A stretch of 64,000 bases of DNA from Euptelea pleiosperma (GCA_035048495.1 CM068547.1:6351700-6415699), one strand, 5' to 3'. Positions 1 to 12,016 are shown, counted from the stretch's first letter. A program made the numbers and translations. Notes: generated from the sequence alone by a model not told the origin.

Positions 1-150
1 ATTATTTAATTTTCTTATTCAAGAAAATGAGATTTTTTTTCCACAACTATCATCATTATCTACGCCTTATCTCGACTACTTAAGTCGACAACATGAATCT
101 TATTTCGCCATTCGATTCTATTAAGAGTTATATCTTCAGTTAGGAGACTT
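1..150 (+). repeat. Dispersed repeat A, copy 1 (unclassified)
   Basis: A stretch running from a CATCATTATC-like motif to CGACAACATGAATC recurs at 4316-4460, 6120-6330 and 14340-14450. All four copies share an order of short blocks: a CATCAT run, CCTTATC..CAACTATTTA, then ACATGAATCT(T/C)(A/G)TT. I do not recognise termini or a coding part, so the class is open. Similar short blocks are scattered in many plant genomes. Confidence 0.5.
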
Positions 151-489
151 TCTTTGCTTATTCAAGTTATCTGAAAGGATAGTAGCCCATGAGTTTTAGA
201 TTTAGCATTTCAAAGGACTATAATAGTTTGCATGCGTACCAAACAGACCCTAAGGCTTTAATCTCCAGTAAAAACTGTTCCAATTGTGAACTTTTACTTT
301 TAAACACCCTGTTATTCCTCTCCCTCCACAAACCCCAAATAACTGCCAACGGAGTTAAGACCAGCTCTATAGACTTGGTAAGAATTAATTTTGTTTATTT
401 ATTTTTTATATAAAAAAGAGTATTTGAAGGGATCTTTAAAATTGTCTATTTAGATTCATTTAATATTTTTTTTTTCTTTATTTAACCTA
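151..489. other. No recognisable feature
   Basis: AT-rich sequence. A 74-codon open frame at 189-413 has no recognisable domain and is probably chance. Confidence 0.5.
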
Positions 490-725
490 TAAGTATGCAA
501 ATGCAGTCACTTGGCACAATTTTGAAATGCAGATGATTGGTTGGGGGCGTGCAAATGAGCAGGCGTGCAAGTGGGTGTCAAGCCCTTGCAAACTCCTAAA
601 TAAATTGATGCAAGCAAATGCAGCCCAAAAACCATGGCAAGTGGGTGCATTGCCACTACCTGCATTTGCACCGGAGTGCAAAATGCATCTCAGTGCAGCG
701 AACCAAGCAGTGCTATGCATATGTC
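490..725. repeat. TGCA-rich repetitive segment
   Basis: The segment is crowded with TGCAAATGCA-like motifs in both orientations, and both strands have chance open frames across it. It resembles the inside of a small foldback element, but I could not find paired termini or a target duplication. The following 220 bases hold nothing I recognise. Confidence 0.35.
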
Positions 726-949
726 CATGTCGAGACTCGAGAGATTGTCTATTATTTCACAACGTGTGTATTAGCTTTATAGTAACCAGTGGGAAGCACG
801 TGCGTTATACGTGAATGGGTGATCGATTTGGAAGATCGGTTTAAAAGAACTTTCGAGAAAGGCAACTCTTTTGCAAGGGAAAAGACGAAGTTGCCCATGG
901 GACTATGCAATTGCCTTTATAAATAGTATAGATTCCTTTGGAAACATAG

Positions 950-1545
950 GCTTTAAGTTTAAAAGGGGCCGTCATAACGGTATAACGGACTGCGGGCATT
1001 ATCGTGTTCTCCGTTATAATGGCTATTATAACGAATTGTAATACTCAGGAGCAAAAAATGGAAAATAATGAAAAAATGGTGCGGAAATTCAAATTAGTAA
1101 AATCAGAAAATAACAGCTGTTTTTTTCACAAAATTTTCCAGAAAATAGGGGTCATTATAAGGGAAATAATGGCCGTTATTTTCTGGGCGGTACATAACGT
1201 AACGGGGGAGGTCCGAATCCGTTATACTGGCTGTTTCTTAAACCGTTTAAAAAATGACCGTTATAACGAAAATAACGGCTGTCATAACCAATTCGGACCT
1301 CCCTCGTTACAAAATAACGGCCGTTATTTTTCATTATTTTTCCATTATAACGAAAATAACGACTGTTATTTTCAGAAAAATTTATTAAAAAAAACAGCCG
1401 TTATTTCCGTTGTTTTTCATTATTTTCCATTTTTGAAATTCTGCCATTTTTCTGTTATTTTCCCGTTTTTGCCCCTGAGCGTTACAATTCATTATAACGG
1501 AAAAGCAGTCCGTTATACCATTATAACGGACCGTTTTAAACCTTG
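950..1545. mobile_element. AACGG-rich foldback element, degraded copy
   Basis: The left end reads GTTTAAAAGGGGCCGTCATAACGG and so on, and the right end is its inverted complement finishing in TTTTAAACCTTG. The body is packed with AACGG and CCGTT motifs in both orientations and can fold on itself. It belongs to the hAT-type family delimited by 8-bp target duplications at seven other places. This copy has no clear duplication (right flank AGTAAAAT), and its left terminus is mutated. The 180-codon open frame crossing it is not a gene. Confidence 0.75.
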
Positions 1546-2274
1546 AGTAAAATTGTAACACTTTTTTTCAAAAAAGAAAAATGCAATCCCACAAGTAACC
1601 GGACAAAAAATATGTACAGTTACGAGGCCATTGGATTGAAGAGTAAGTCTACAAGGCAACAACTGGGTGGATCTCTTGAATCCAACGGTCAATGGCCTAA
1701 AGCACACATAGTTTTGTCCGGTTATCCGTGGGATAGCACACGACTCTTTAAAGGGAAAAAAAATAAAAGTATACAGTACTTCGATTTTAGCTTTAGTTCA
1801 AAGGGGAATGTCTGATGTTATTTTCAGTGTCACAATTGCACCATGTGCACAACGAGACCATGAATTTTAGTAACCGCCAACCAGACATTGCATGCGGTCG
1901 CTTTTATTTTCCACCTACGTTGTAATGCCCAACCATCAGTGACCTTGTAAGAAATTTATAACGTGCGCCTTGTCTGCAACGCAACAACGTTTGATATAGG
2001 TCCCACATTTTCTTGATTGAGACGTGTTTATGTTGATCCAAGTTAATATAGATCAGATGGTTCTTTTTATTTTTATAAGTCCTCGAGATGTACAAAGAGA
2101 AAGAAGAGCAAAGAAATATGAAAAGAAAAAGAAAAGCAGTGGACCACCCTCTTCTCACTTCAAACATCATCAAATCAAATCTGAAAACCCAATCACTAAA
2201 AAAAAGAACCTCTTAGCTCTAGAGAGATAGAGCTGCTACCCCAACCGATGAGAAACACCTTGATATATTGATAA
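1546..2274. other. No recognisable gene
   Basis: Mixed AT-rich sequence with short chance frames only. No domain, RNA gene or paired termini were found. Confidence 0.5.
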
Positions 2275-2979
2275 CTAGTAAATGGCCCATGACAAAAGTG
2301 TTACAAAAATTAGGTGCCTTTGGCACTCCAATGGTATAATGGACTGGGGCGTTATCTTTTTCCATTATAATGGCTGTTATAACGGATTGTAACGCATAGA
2401 GGAAAAAAAAGAAAAAAAAATAGAAAAATAACAGAAATAACAAAAAATAAAGGTGTTAAAATTCAAATTTTGAATTTCAATTTTTAATAAATTGAGGTCA
2501 CATGAGTGGAAGTAAATGAATAAATGAGTGGGATTGAGTGGCTGAAATCTAACCTGTCCACATTAGATGGATGGATTTGATCTCGACCACTCTTTATCTT
2601 ACGAAGCAGGATAAGATAAGAGAATACAACTGCTTTATTTTGTTATATATGTGGATGGCCCGTGCTTGTGGCACTCTCCGACAAAGTGTTTGTCAAAATC
2701 GGGTGGGATTTAATCTCAGCCATTGATACGAAGAATAGTGGATCTCAGCCACTCATTACTGAAGCCATATAAGATAAGATGGGGTATATATAAGATAATC
2801 ACTGTCACTTGTTATATAGATAGTGGGTGGCCCATGCCCAGGGCACACTCCAACAAAGCGTTTGCCAAAATCAGTTGTGAGTGGCTGAGATCCACCGTCT
2901 ATTTTGGAGATAAGATCTTGGCCCTTCTTTGTTGAAACAGATAAGAGGGGAGACAACTTCCCTGTGTTTGTTATATAGA
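2275..2979 (-). mobile_element. Helitron array (non-autonomous), about three units
   Basis: Read on the minus strand the element begins TCTATATAACAAACAC and ends in CTAG. It is preceded by A and followed by T, the expected Helitron A|T insertion site. Units start (plus strand) with a GGTGGCCCGTGCC-type block near 2275, 2652 and 2822 and end with TGTTATATAGA. That block is a short GC palindrome beside the 3' end, as Helitrons have. The first unit carries a truncated AACGG foldback at about 2330-2450. The same composite order occurs at 44320-45014. No Rep/helicase coding sequence is present. Confidence 0.7.
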
Positions 2980-2984
2980 TGATC

Positions 2985-3400
2985 TCTTAGAATGATTGTT
3001 CGTTTTCATCAAAAGTTCTCTTATTCCTTTCCAACCATACACCCCAGATGACAGCGTATGCAACCATTTTCCAAAGAAACTTCCCCCTAATAGAGGTATC
3101 AACTCGCAGCCAACCTCCCAATAATCCTCCAATGGTTTCCGACGTGTCTCATATGTGACACGTTTGTGCTAAAAAATAAGACCAAATCTGTTTGACAAAC
3201 TTACAATGCAACAAGTAGAGATGGTTTGTGTTCTCCCCCATTAACTTTACACATAACACAATAATTCACTATTATCCATCTTTTAACAATCAAGTGCTCA
3301 ATAGTGAGCAATTTATTCAAAGATGCCAACCTTACAAAAAAAATATATATTTTTAAAATTACTTTAGCTTTCAAGTAAATTGGCAAGGGTAATGGCAGGC
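2985..3400 (-). pseudogene. LINE 3' fragment: zf-RVT and C-terminal region
   Basis: Minus-strand translation gives LNKLLTIEHLIVKRWIIVNY, then VMCKVNGGEHKPSLLVAL, and after stops and frame shifts VIWGVWLERNKRTFDENEQS. This is the zinc-binding reverse-transcriptase region (zf-RVT, CxxC..H type) and tail of plant L1-type LINEs. Only this part remains and it cannot encode a working protein. Copies of related LINEs lie at 35955-37350 and 61197-63470. Confidence 0.75.
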
Positions 3401-4315
3401 TAAAGAAGAATGGGATAATGCCTCGTCAAAAGAGCTAACTGTGAAATTCCCTAATTTGGAGTGGACCCAAGAAAGGGAGTCTTTCTTAGTCCTGCAAATA
3501 GAATAATGTTTCAGACATTCCATCAAGAGTCCAAACTGAAGTTAAGCCTAGAATTTCCAGTCCGAGCCCAAACCGATCGGGTTAGCCGGGTCGGTAAATT
3601 ACTCGATCAATTTCTTTTTATTGCTAATTAAATAAGGTTGGTAAAAAAATTTATATTAATTTCTAGTTAAAAAATACATATAAGAATTTTTTATTCGCCA
3701 TCTTTACAAACATAAAACACACTAAAAATAGTCTAGGAAACATAAAACACATTAACAAAATATATATACATTTATATTTGTATTGGTGTATTGTCTGGCT
3801 CGGATTGGGTCGGGTTGCCCAAAGCCTCAGCCTAAGACCAACCTGATTTTGATCGGGTTGTCAAAATCCAGGCCCCAACCCAACCCGAGCCCAACATCGT
3901 GTTGAGCTTGTCATTGAGGCTTTGGTTTTTGTCTCGCACCCATGTCCCCTTATTTTTGTTATTTAATTATCATTTTGGATATTTTTGGAAACATGAAGCT
4001 TAACCTCTACAAAATTGATTGGGAAGGTACTCGAATTCCCACAAAAGGCAAGTCTCCTCCATTCAGTGGTTGGCCATGGAGTCGAAACCCTTTTTTCCGC
4101 TTGGCTCGGCCCCGCCCAAGTTTAGCTTAGATACAAACCCGATCTTTTAGTTCTACCTCAAAAAAAAAAAAAATTGTGAAGTGTTGATCAATTTCAATTA
4201 GAATATTGAGTAAAGCAATGGTGAATCTTTGACTTGTACCATATGCTAGGCGTATCAAATCTTGTGTTCAACCAATTCTCAATTACTCACCCCATACATT
4301 CAAGAAAATGTAAGT
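3401..4315. other. Intergenic, with GGGTTGGGC-type repeat fragments
   Basis: Between 3560 and 3920 short GGGTTGGGC/GCCCAACCC-type motifs recur. Similar ones occur near 14990-15210, 24540-24660, 45050-45640, 51590-51700 and 54400-54860. They look like pieces of one dispersed repeat. No coding region is recognised. Confidence 0.4.
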
Positions 4316-4460
4316 CAAAATCTATGCTTGAAATAATAAGAATCATCATAATTATTTACACCTTATTCCAACTATTTATGATCAACAACATGAATCTCAT
4401 TTCTCTATAGAACTCTGTTTAGCATTATATCTTCTGTCAAGGAACGTGTCTTTAGGTCAT
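4316..4460 (+). repeat. Dispersed repeat A, copy 2
   Basis: Matches the blocks at the start of the window (CATCATAATTATTTACACC, CCAACTATTTATGATC, AACATGAATCTCATT). Confidence 0.5.
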
Positions 4461-4559
4461 TTCTTACCATATTCACGTTATTTTTTACCTTTCTTTCGCT
4501 CTTTTAGAACATTCAACCTATACAAAATGGGTAATCATCGTGGACTTTGACTACTATTT

Positions 4560-4840
4560 AGCATTACTATAGGCATATTGTATAGTTTTCAGTTTTAGAT
4601 GGGTTTCTTTATTGGTTTAGGACTCGTAAGCAATTGTTTTAGGCTTACTTTGTATTTTTTCAATTTAAGTTCTCGATCGTCAACACACCTGGGCATAGCC
4701 CTTAGGCGTGAACCACACCTGGACATAGCCCTTAGGTGTGAACCGCATAAAATTCGTGTATTCTTATGCGTGTGACAATTTTTCTTCTTTACTACAGTTA
4801 CCATCGTTTGTAGGGTCAATCCTCAATTTTCCTACAATAG
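4560..4840 (+). repeat. Possible LTR 3' part with a 30-bp tandem duplication
   Basis: At 4684-4743 a 30-bp unit (CACACCTGGGCATAGCCCTT and onward) is present twice in tandem with two or three differences. It is followed by a TTTTTCTTCTTTACTAC tract and ends near TTTTCCTACA. This resembles the end of a plant LTR, but no primer-binding site or second LTR was found. The class is uncertain. Confidence 0.3.
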
Positions 4841-5800
4841 TACGACAACACAATGTCTCCAATAATCAGATCAAGAGAATGCCAACCCATAAATATTCCA
4901 TGCAATAGTACCAATGTATTATATTCAAAGGCATGATTTAAAAAAGTTGTAACGCCTTGTAATAGAATTATGTCTATTATAATATATAGGTCACAATATC
5001 TGTCACATCTGAGTTAAAAAGAAGGTAAAAAATATTATTTTATTATTATTATTTTCAAAATAACATTGATTATAATAAAATAATGGATAACGTACAAAAT
5101 AAGGGCCATTATTTTCATTTTTTTCTATTTTGTGTGCTTTATTTTCTAAATACTGTAATGGGGTTGGGGCATTACCATAACAGTTGTTGCAACATTTTTT
5201 TTTTTAAAACGGTGCATTTGACTAAAATATCATTGGTATTATCCTTTGAAATATTTTTGGTTTGGTATCATCTTAATCTAAAAATTGGAATCGTTGTTTT
5301 GTCATTCTTCCTTAGAGGGAAAATATAGCATAATACCCATAAAATTGGGCATTACCGTTATAACGGCCTTTATAACGTAATCTTTTCTTAGAAATTTAAT
5401 GGTTAAGATATTGTTAAGAAAACTAATGGTTAGGAATAATCTTGGGGGATTAGGGTTTTGATATAAATCCATTTGAAAGAAAAAGAAGGGATATTATCTT
5501 TTGTTGAAATTTATCTTATAGGAGATATTTGAGCATCTTCTTGATCGAATGAACCATTGAACTTAAACTCTAGCCTCAACCATCACCCTCAATTCAATCA
5601 ATGCAAGGGCTACTGTCGATCTTGTTTTCAACTACATTAAGTTTCCTGTAAAGTTTCTCTATCTACCCTCATCATGCACCATTCATTTTCATCACTAAAT
5701 CTTCATTTTTATCTCATTTTATTTCTATTTTCAAGTTTCATCATATCACATTAGAGTGGTTTAATTTTTCTCTTTACCAACCAAATTTTATGTAAATGGG
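4840..5800 (+). repeat. Dispersed repeat B, copy 1
   Basis: About 900 bases align in the same orientation with 7310-8230. Shared blocks include AACCCATAAATATT..CATGCAATAGTACCAA, an old AACGG-foldback remnant, TCTTGGGG(G)ATTAGGGTTT, GATCGAATGAACCATTGA and ACCCTCATCATGCACCATTC. Both copies end in a TATCACATYAGAGTGGTTT stretch. The block may be an LTR plus leader of a retroelement, but termini are not clear and the similarity runs past the expected LTR end. Confidence 0.55.
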
Positions 5801-6119
5801 TCCCTAGGAAACCCCGAGGGTTGGGTGCAGACGACCAAACCACACCTCAAGAAGCAGAGATTATGAGTTTATGGTTTGTTCGAATCTTGAGATGGTAGTT
5901 GACCATTACGAGTAGTTGAAGAAGTTGTAAAGGTTACTGATTCGGTCAAGTTTGGGGATCCAAGTATATGGACCTTTGCTTCTCTTCTTGAAGGATTAAG
6001 GCATAAGCCTTGTTCACAGATAGAAGAAGATCTATGGAGAGGATTTGTCCTTGAATGGAACTAAAAGTATATATCTTGAAGACCCATCAAGAAGTCCGTC
6101 AAATAGCTTTGTTGTTGAT
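5801..6119. other. No recognisable feature
   Basis: Unique-looking sequence with no domain that I can identify. It directly follows repeat B and could be its internal part. Confidence 0.4.
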
Positions 6120-6330
6120 ATATTCAAGAAAACATTAATCAAAAAATATGTTTCAAATAATCAAAATCATCATAATTATTTACACCTTATTCCAATTATT
6201 TACGATCAACAATATGAATCTCATTTTGCTATACAACTCTATCTAAAGTTATATCTTAATTATTAATTCAATGAATGTCTTCTAATCATTTCTTACCATC
6301 TCAATTCATATCATTTTCGACCTTTCATTC
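6120..6330 (+). repeat. Dispersed repeat A, copy 3
   Basis: Carries the CATCATAATTATTTACACC, CCAATTATTTACGATC and ATGAATCTCATTTTGC blocks of this repeat. Confidence 0.5.
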
Positions 6331-7309
6331 ACTCTTTTAGAACATTCAATCTATACAAAAAGAGTAATCATGGTGGATTTTGACCACTATTTAGCATTAT
6401 TATTGTAATTATAACCAATATGATGGTATTTTTTTTTTACTTTATAAATATTTTTCTGCATTGTTTTCTCTAAATATGACAATTCATATAATTTAGTTGT
6501 GAAACATAATAAAAATATTTCTTAAATAATATTAACACAATAATGATTTTTGGTATCATATATTCACATGTAACCTAATAGGTATTATCAAAAATAGATA
6601 ACGACCATTATTAAAAGAGAAAAATATGGGTTATAAATAGATGCTTAATTATAAGAAAAAGTTCATAATTAAATATCCATTAATATAAAAATATGAATTT
6701 TACCCTCTTAATTAAGATATTCTTATTGTTGTACGCGGCTTGGGTGTCTTGAATTATATCTATTATGGGTAGGCCTGCTAAAGGCTTGACCCACTGGAGG
6801 ACAACCCCCATTTGCCAAAACTTTTACTCTTGGGGTCTGTTAGGTAACTCGGAATTGAGCCGGATTTGGATTTGTAACTCTTGGAATCACAAATCTCTGT
6901 GTTTGGTAGGATCGAATTCCATGAATTATATTTTCAATTCCATAGTTTTCCCGGAATTAGAAGTTTTAGGGGGGAGAAGAAACTTCAAATTCCTGGAATT
7001 CTATTTCTGGGCGGAGAGATTCAAAAGAATTCCTCTAGGGTTCGTTAGACAATGCGGATTTTGTTTCACTTTGAATAAAAGGTATATATAGTGGATTTCT
7101 CTCATAAAGAGGATGAGTGGTTTTAGTGTTAATGGAGTCATGATTTGATAAAGCATTGGCTCTATATTACAATATATATCATGCCATGCATGGCTTTCCG
7201 GCTTACTTTGACACACTGTATGCAGCCTAGAATCTTAAAACAATCATCAAGGACGACAAGGCCAAACAAGCAAATCTAATGATTGAACATATATTATAGG
7301 GGAAGAACG
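6331..7309. other. AT-rich intergenic sequence
   Basis: Very AT-rich to about 6720. The 108-codon frame at 6765-7091 has no known domain and lies in sequence rich in GGAATTC and AATTCC motifs, so it looks like repeat rather than gene. Confidence 0.45.
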
Positions 7310-8230
7310 ACAAAAACAATGATTCCAATATTCAGATCAACAAAATACCAACCCATAAATATTTCATGCAATAGTACCAAGGATATTGTATTCAAAATCA
7401 TGGTTTAAAAAAATTTGTAACGCCTTATAACATAATTATGTCTATTATATATCGGGATACATCTGAGATAAAAAAAAATCCTAGAATATTATTTTCGAAA
7501 AAATACATCTATTACGATAAAATAACGGATAATGTACAAAATAACGTCCATTATTTTTATTTTTTCCTATTTTGAGTGCTTTATTTTCTAAATAAAATAA
7601 TGGGGTTGAGGCATTACTGTAATAGCTGTTGCAACATCTTTTAAACCGTGCATTTGAATAAAATAGCATCGGTACTATCCGTTAAAATATTTTTGGTATG
7701 GTATTCTCTTTATCTGAAAATTAGAATCGTTGTTTTTGCCGTTCTTCCTCGTAGGCAAAAATACAGTAATACTCAAAAAATTGGGCATTGCCGTTTATAA
7801 CATAATCTTTTCTTAGAAATTTAATGGTTAGGATTTTGTTAAGAAAATTAATGGTTAGGGTTAATCTTGGGGATTAGGGTTTCGGTATAAATCCATTCTT
7901 AAGAGAAAGAAAAAAAAAATGATGTTATCTTTTGTTAAAATTTGTCTTAAAAGTAGATCTTTGAGCATCTCCTTGATCGAATGAACCATTGAGCTTAAAC
8001 TCTAGCATCAATCATCACCCTCAATTCAATCGATGCAAGAGCTGCCGTCAATCTTGTCTTCAACTATATACTGAGTCTTGTGAAGAGTTTCGCCATCTAC
8101 CCTCATCATGCACCATTCATCTTCATCACTATTTTTATATCATTTTATTTATATTTTCAAGTTTGATCATATCACATCAGAGTGGTTTTTTCTCTTCACC
8201 AACCAAATTATGGTGTGGTTATGGGTGTGT
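7310..8230 (+). repeat. Dispersed repeat B, copy 2
   Basis: Direct repeat of 4840-5800, 1.5 kb apart, with many point and small length differences. It contains an eroded AACGG foldback near 7500-7800. It is followed by a short (GT)n run at 8226-8240. Confidence 0.55.
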
Positions 8231-8942
8231 GTGTGTGTCAATTTTCAAGGAAAACATAGGGGTATGTCACGAATTCCCTTTTTTTTAATATAATTGGCGG
8301 GCGTCTTACGTACCCCATCTTACCCACCAAAACATTTTAAAAAAACCCGCCAAAATTCGTGTATGATGCACGAACTTACTATGAGCAAGCGTTAATTAGA
8401 GCTGGGATATTATCGAAATAAACATGATGCAGCATACAAGGTGGGACCCAATATATGATCTATTCACACCCACAGTGGATTGTCTAACACGATCTCCATG
8501 TGGGTCCCACTCTCGGGTGTAAGAAATGGGTGTAGCTCTAGACGGACTTTTTTTTTTTTTTTTTTTATCATTTCTTCCGTCACTGTTTTGAACCTAAATT
8601 ATTTCAAACTTGACACTTTTCAGTGGGCGAAGTTTTGCCGATTCAAGGTTGCCAACTGTGTTTATACCCGCGGCTATCTATTGTTAACCTTTCCACTGGC
8701 GTTATACTGGTTACCAAGAGGACGAAGCTCGAGGGACTCGTCTTTTCACTCGTGCTGTCGGCTGTGGATTTTGAGAACCACCGTTGGATTCTAGAAATCG
8801 ACGCCCAAGTTTAACGAATACTTTCGGATTCTCAAAATCCACGGCCAATAGCACGAGTGAAGAAAAGCGTGTCGGTGATCCCGACCCATAGCCAAAAATA
8901 AACAAGTGGTCCAAAAAAACCCTAGTCCGACCCATCTATTAT
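8231..8942. repeat. Foldback remnants with GGATTCT..AATCCACGG motifs
   Basis: At 8755-8900 the motifs CACCGTTGGATTCTAGAAAT and TTCGGATTCTCAAAATCCAC face one another, flanked by CTCGTGCT/AGCACGAG. Related motif sets lie at 23215-23290, 41405-41460 and 52250-52430. They appear to be arms of one foldback family. A T-run lies at 8549-8567. Confidence 0.4.
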
Positions 8943-9289
8943 CTATATTAAAGCTCGGCACTGCTGAGGTGGTGCTCTCTCCATCTTTTTTCCATCGATT
9001 TTTCCAAATATACCCTCTCATTAGTTTCTTCAAAAATAACCCATTCACACTTGCTTTAATGTTACTAAACTACAAGGGTATATTGGATTTTATCTTAACA
9101 AAAACATTTACTCTTCCAACCTCTTTGTTCCCAAACGTTTACTCCTATTAAATCCATTTTCATTAATCCTCTAAAACCCACCCTAGCACTGTTGAGGTGG
9201 CGATGTTTCCAATTTTTTCAAAAATACCTTTGAACTTCTTTAACATGGGTCGGGTTCGGTGCCAACATTTTTGACCAACACCTTGGCGT

Positions 9290-9590
9290 ACTCTCATAGG
9301 AGATGAATCAATGGCTGATTTTAGTGAAGATGATCTATATGGTGAGGAGATCATCCTCACAAAAATTCAAATCACTTTGATAATCATAGACTGGTTTAGA
9401 AGTTGAAGAATTATGGACCGTCGATTTTTACTGTGTAACTTGAAAACCACATTTAACGGGGTTAGAAATTTCAGAATGGGCTGATTTTTTGTTGGAGTTA
9501 TCTATATGGTGAGGAGATCATCCTCACCCAAAATCAGCCATTGATTCATCCTCTATGTGGGTCCACCAAGGTGTTGGTCGCCGAAACCCA
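9290..9590. mobile_element. Foldback element, GAGGAGATCATCCTCAC family, copy 1
   Basis: The inverted halves contain AATCAATGGCTGATTTT on the left and AAAATCAGCCATTGATT on the right, with TATGGTGAGGAGATCATCCT in both. The same element at 59273-59638 has a perfect 9-bp target duplication, so this family is Mutator-type. Target duplication for this copy was not resolved. Confidence 0.65.
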
Positions 9591-10385
9591 ACCCCTTTAA
9601 CATCTCCTAAATTCTAAAAAAATCATTTACATTTCAAAACGGTTCAAAACCCTATTCGTGTTTTTAATTCCAAAATGCCTCTTACTCTACAGCATGTACG
9701 GCTCCCCAAGATGTCTCTCTATCTCCCCCATTACTCGTGTTGAACGAAAAACGATTTGATGGTATTCGAACGGTCTCATTCCTGCCTAGCTCTAATCTCT
9801 CACATCTCCTACCTCTAATACTCTAAGTGCTAAATCCCAAATCGTAATTTTATTTATTTTATTTGTTCTAGATATTGAGCAATATGCAGAGATTTCTGAG
9901 GCGTCATAAGCCACATACATGAGACATATTCAAACAAGTCTGCAAATAGAACACTGTTTCAAAGGATTTGACACCGATCATTGCACACTGCTAAGACGAT
10001 TGAGATTTGGTTTTAAGTGAAGACAATTATACTATCTGTTGTTCTTCAAAAAAAAAAAATTCTAGAAACGTTACGCCTTTTTTTTTATTTTTTATTTTTA
10101 TAAACAGATCAATAAGATAAAAGAATGGTTGTCATATGCGTCTCCCATTTTTTTTCCCTAAGGCGTTGTCAACTATTCATCTTCTATCAGGTATTTTTTC
10201 TAGATTTATTTTCCTTTTTAATTAATTTTGATTTTGATTTGTGTTCTACTTTATTTTACTTTAGAAATGGAATAGAGATCTTGAATCAAGTGTTTGTGTT
10301 TATTGTTTGGGTTGCAATCAAAATATATATTTAAACATCGTATATGCACAAAAAAAAAAGAAAATTGTTTCTAAATAATTTTGGG
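9591..10385. other. No recognisable feature
   Basis: AT-rich, with A and T runs near 10050-10110 and a chance frame at 10125-10334. Nothing else is seen. Confidence 0.5.
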
Positions 10386-10745
10386 AGCAATGACTTACTG
10401 ATGGATTTAAATAGTAGGTGGACCTACAATCAGCCTGATTAATTGTTTCTAACTGTTGGATTTAAGTCTTCTATCAATTGTTGTACTGTCATGGGTTTTG
10501 ATCCTTACACTTGACATCACCATCAGGCTTAGTTTTTAGTCTGCTGGTTCATCTAGAACTTAATTTATGATTATTGTGATATCTAAACGTTGCATCGGCA
10601 TTGGATTTTGAGGGATTTTATTTTATTTTATTTTTAAATATATAACTTCTAGAGTTCACCAATCAATCTAACTTTTTGTGTATGTGTCTATCAAGAGGTG
10701 TGCGAAGCATCCATGCAGTTTGTGGGCCCATCGCCTATAATCTCA
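10386..10745. repeat. Foldback remnant (GTGGACCTACAATCAGCCTG type)
   Basis: The left half reads GTAGGTGGACCTACAATCAG and the right half GCATCCATGCAGTTTGTGGG. These are the inner motifs of the Mutator-type foldback elements better preserved at 25072-25466 and 49349-49753. The ends are eroded. Confidence 0.4.
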
Positions 10746-11021
10746 AACATGCAACATTCTGCAACAAAATTTCATTCATTTTTCTCTTAATATTATAACC
10801 TTTGAAAAGTGTATAAAAAAACTTCATGGTAATTAGCCTAATATTGATTCTCAGAGAGAAATAGAGTGCTATTGGAATGCGATTCATCATTGATCTCTAA
10901 AAACTGTGTAACATTGCGTTTTAAGGGAGATGCGCACTGGTTCTTTAAGGTGCCCATGTCCTCTCTGACATGTGTCACTAGATGTTAGGGGTTAAGATGC
11001 CTAAACTAAATGTTCGACAAA

Positions 11022-11279
11022 TCTATATCTATATATCACCAAATCATAGAAGTGATATATATCACAAAAATCATAAAATGTCTTATTTTTAATAGGTGAT
11101 GTGAGGTGAACGTAAAAGTTTGAATAGGTATAGTCCACACACATGTACCATTAACACAATAATAATTATTTTTTTAACATTATATAAATGTCAAAATAAG
11201 ATATAATTGTATATACAAAAAAAAAAAAAAAACATTCCTTTTACTGTGCCCGTGCTAAGCACGGGCTATTGATTCCTAG
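11022..11279 (+). mobile_element. Short non-autonomous Helitron
   Basis: The 3' end is textbook: a perfect 8-bp stem GCCCGTGC/GCACGGGC with loop TAA at 11248-11266, nine bases, then CTAG at 11276-11279 followed by T. The proposed 5' end is TCTATATCTATATATCACC at 11022, preceded by A. The 3' end is secure and the 5' end is the best nearby candidate. An alternative 5' end, TCTATATTAAAGC near 8946, would make a 2.3-kb element. No Rep/helicase coding is visible. Confidence 0.6.
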
Positions 11280-11738
11280 TACCATTAAAACATGTAAAAA
11301 CAGGTGCTCCAAAAATTGTCACAACCCATGTTCATTAAATGTTAAAAAGTAACCATGGTTAAGTTTAAGTTGATTACGACAGTTTTAGGAGTACATGTTT
11401 GGCCAAGGGTAACCTTGACCAACTTTTTGTCCGGGTCAAAGGCAGACTCCTCAAACGTGGCCCTTCTCTTAGAATATTCGGACCGTAGGTGTACCGACCC
11501 CGTTATTTGGTATTGTATTTGTTAAATTTGAAATAAATAAAAAAAGTACACATCCACTTGTCTACTTATCAGCCTAATTGGCCGTGGACTTAAAGTCAAT
11601 GTTCATGTACCGTGACTCAGCATTCAGCAATGGCTACCTGACCTGTGACCTTTGCCTTGTAGTGTAAATTCGGGTTAGGAGGCGAAACGTATACCGTGTG
11701 GGCACCATGTGTGGGTCCCACTTTTTACATGTCGAACT

Positions 11739-11850
11739 CAAGGTTTAAAAGAGGCCGTTCTAACGGTATAACGGGCTGGGGCGTTACCCTTTTTTTCCAT
11801 TATAACGGCCGTTAAAATGAATTGTAAGTTGTAACGGCTGTGCAACTGTA
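11739..11850 (+). mobile_element. AACGG foldback element, left end only
   Basis: Starts CAAGGTTTAAAAG and continues with GGCCGTTCTAACGG, GGGGCGTTACC and ATAACGGCCGTT, then stops. No right end or second copy of the left flank GTCGAACT is found, so this copy is truncated. Confidence 0.65.
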
Positions 11851-12016
11851 CACATTGGTCAAAATTCATTGATCTAGTACATTGATTTGATTAGGGGACC
11901 CATTCTATTAACCATTTTGCTTCAAAATGTTTTGTGTTTATCCTAACCGTCTATTCAATCACATTTCCTAGATGAATATTAATACAGGGATCATAGCAAT
12001 GTTTTGTGCTTTGATC

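Noticed and set aside
1004..1546. 180-codon open frame
   Set aside because: It lies entirely within an AACGG foldback element; its codons are the repeat motif read in one frame. No domain.
4840..8230. Complete LTR retrotransposon with two LTRs
   Set aside because: Similarity continues beyond the expected LTR ends, and no coding, primer-binding site or flanking duplication was seen between or around the copies.
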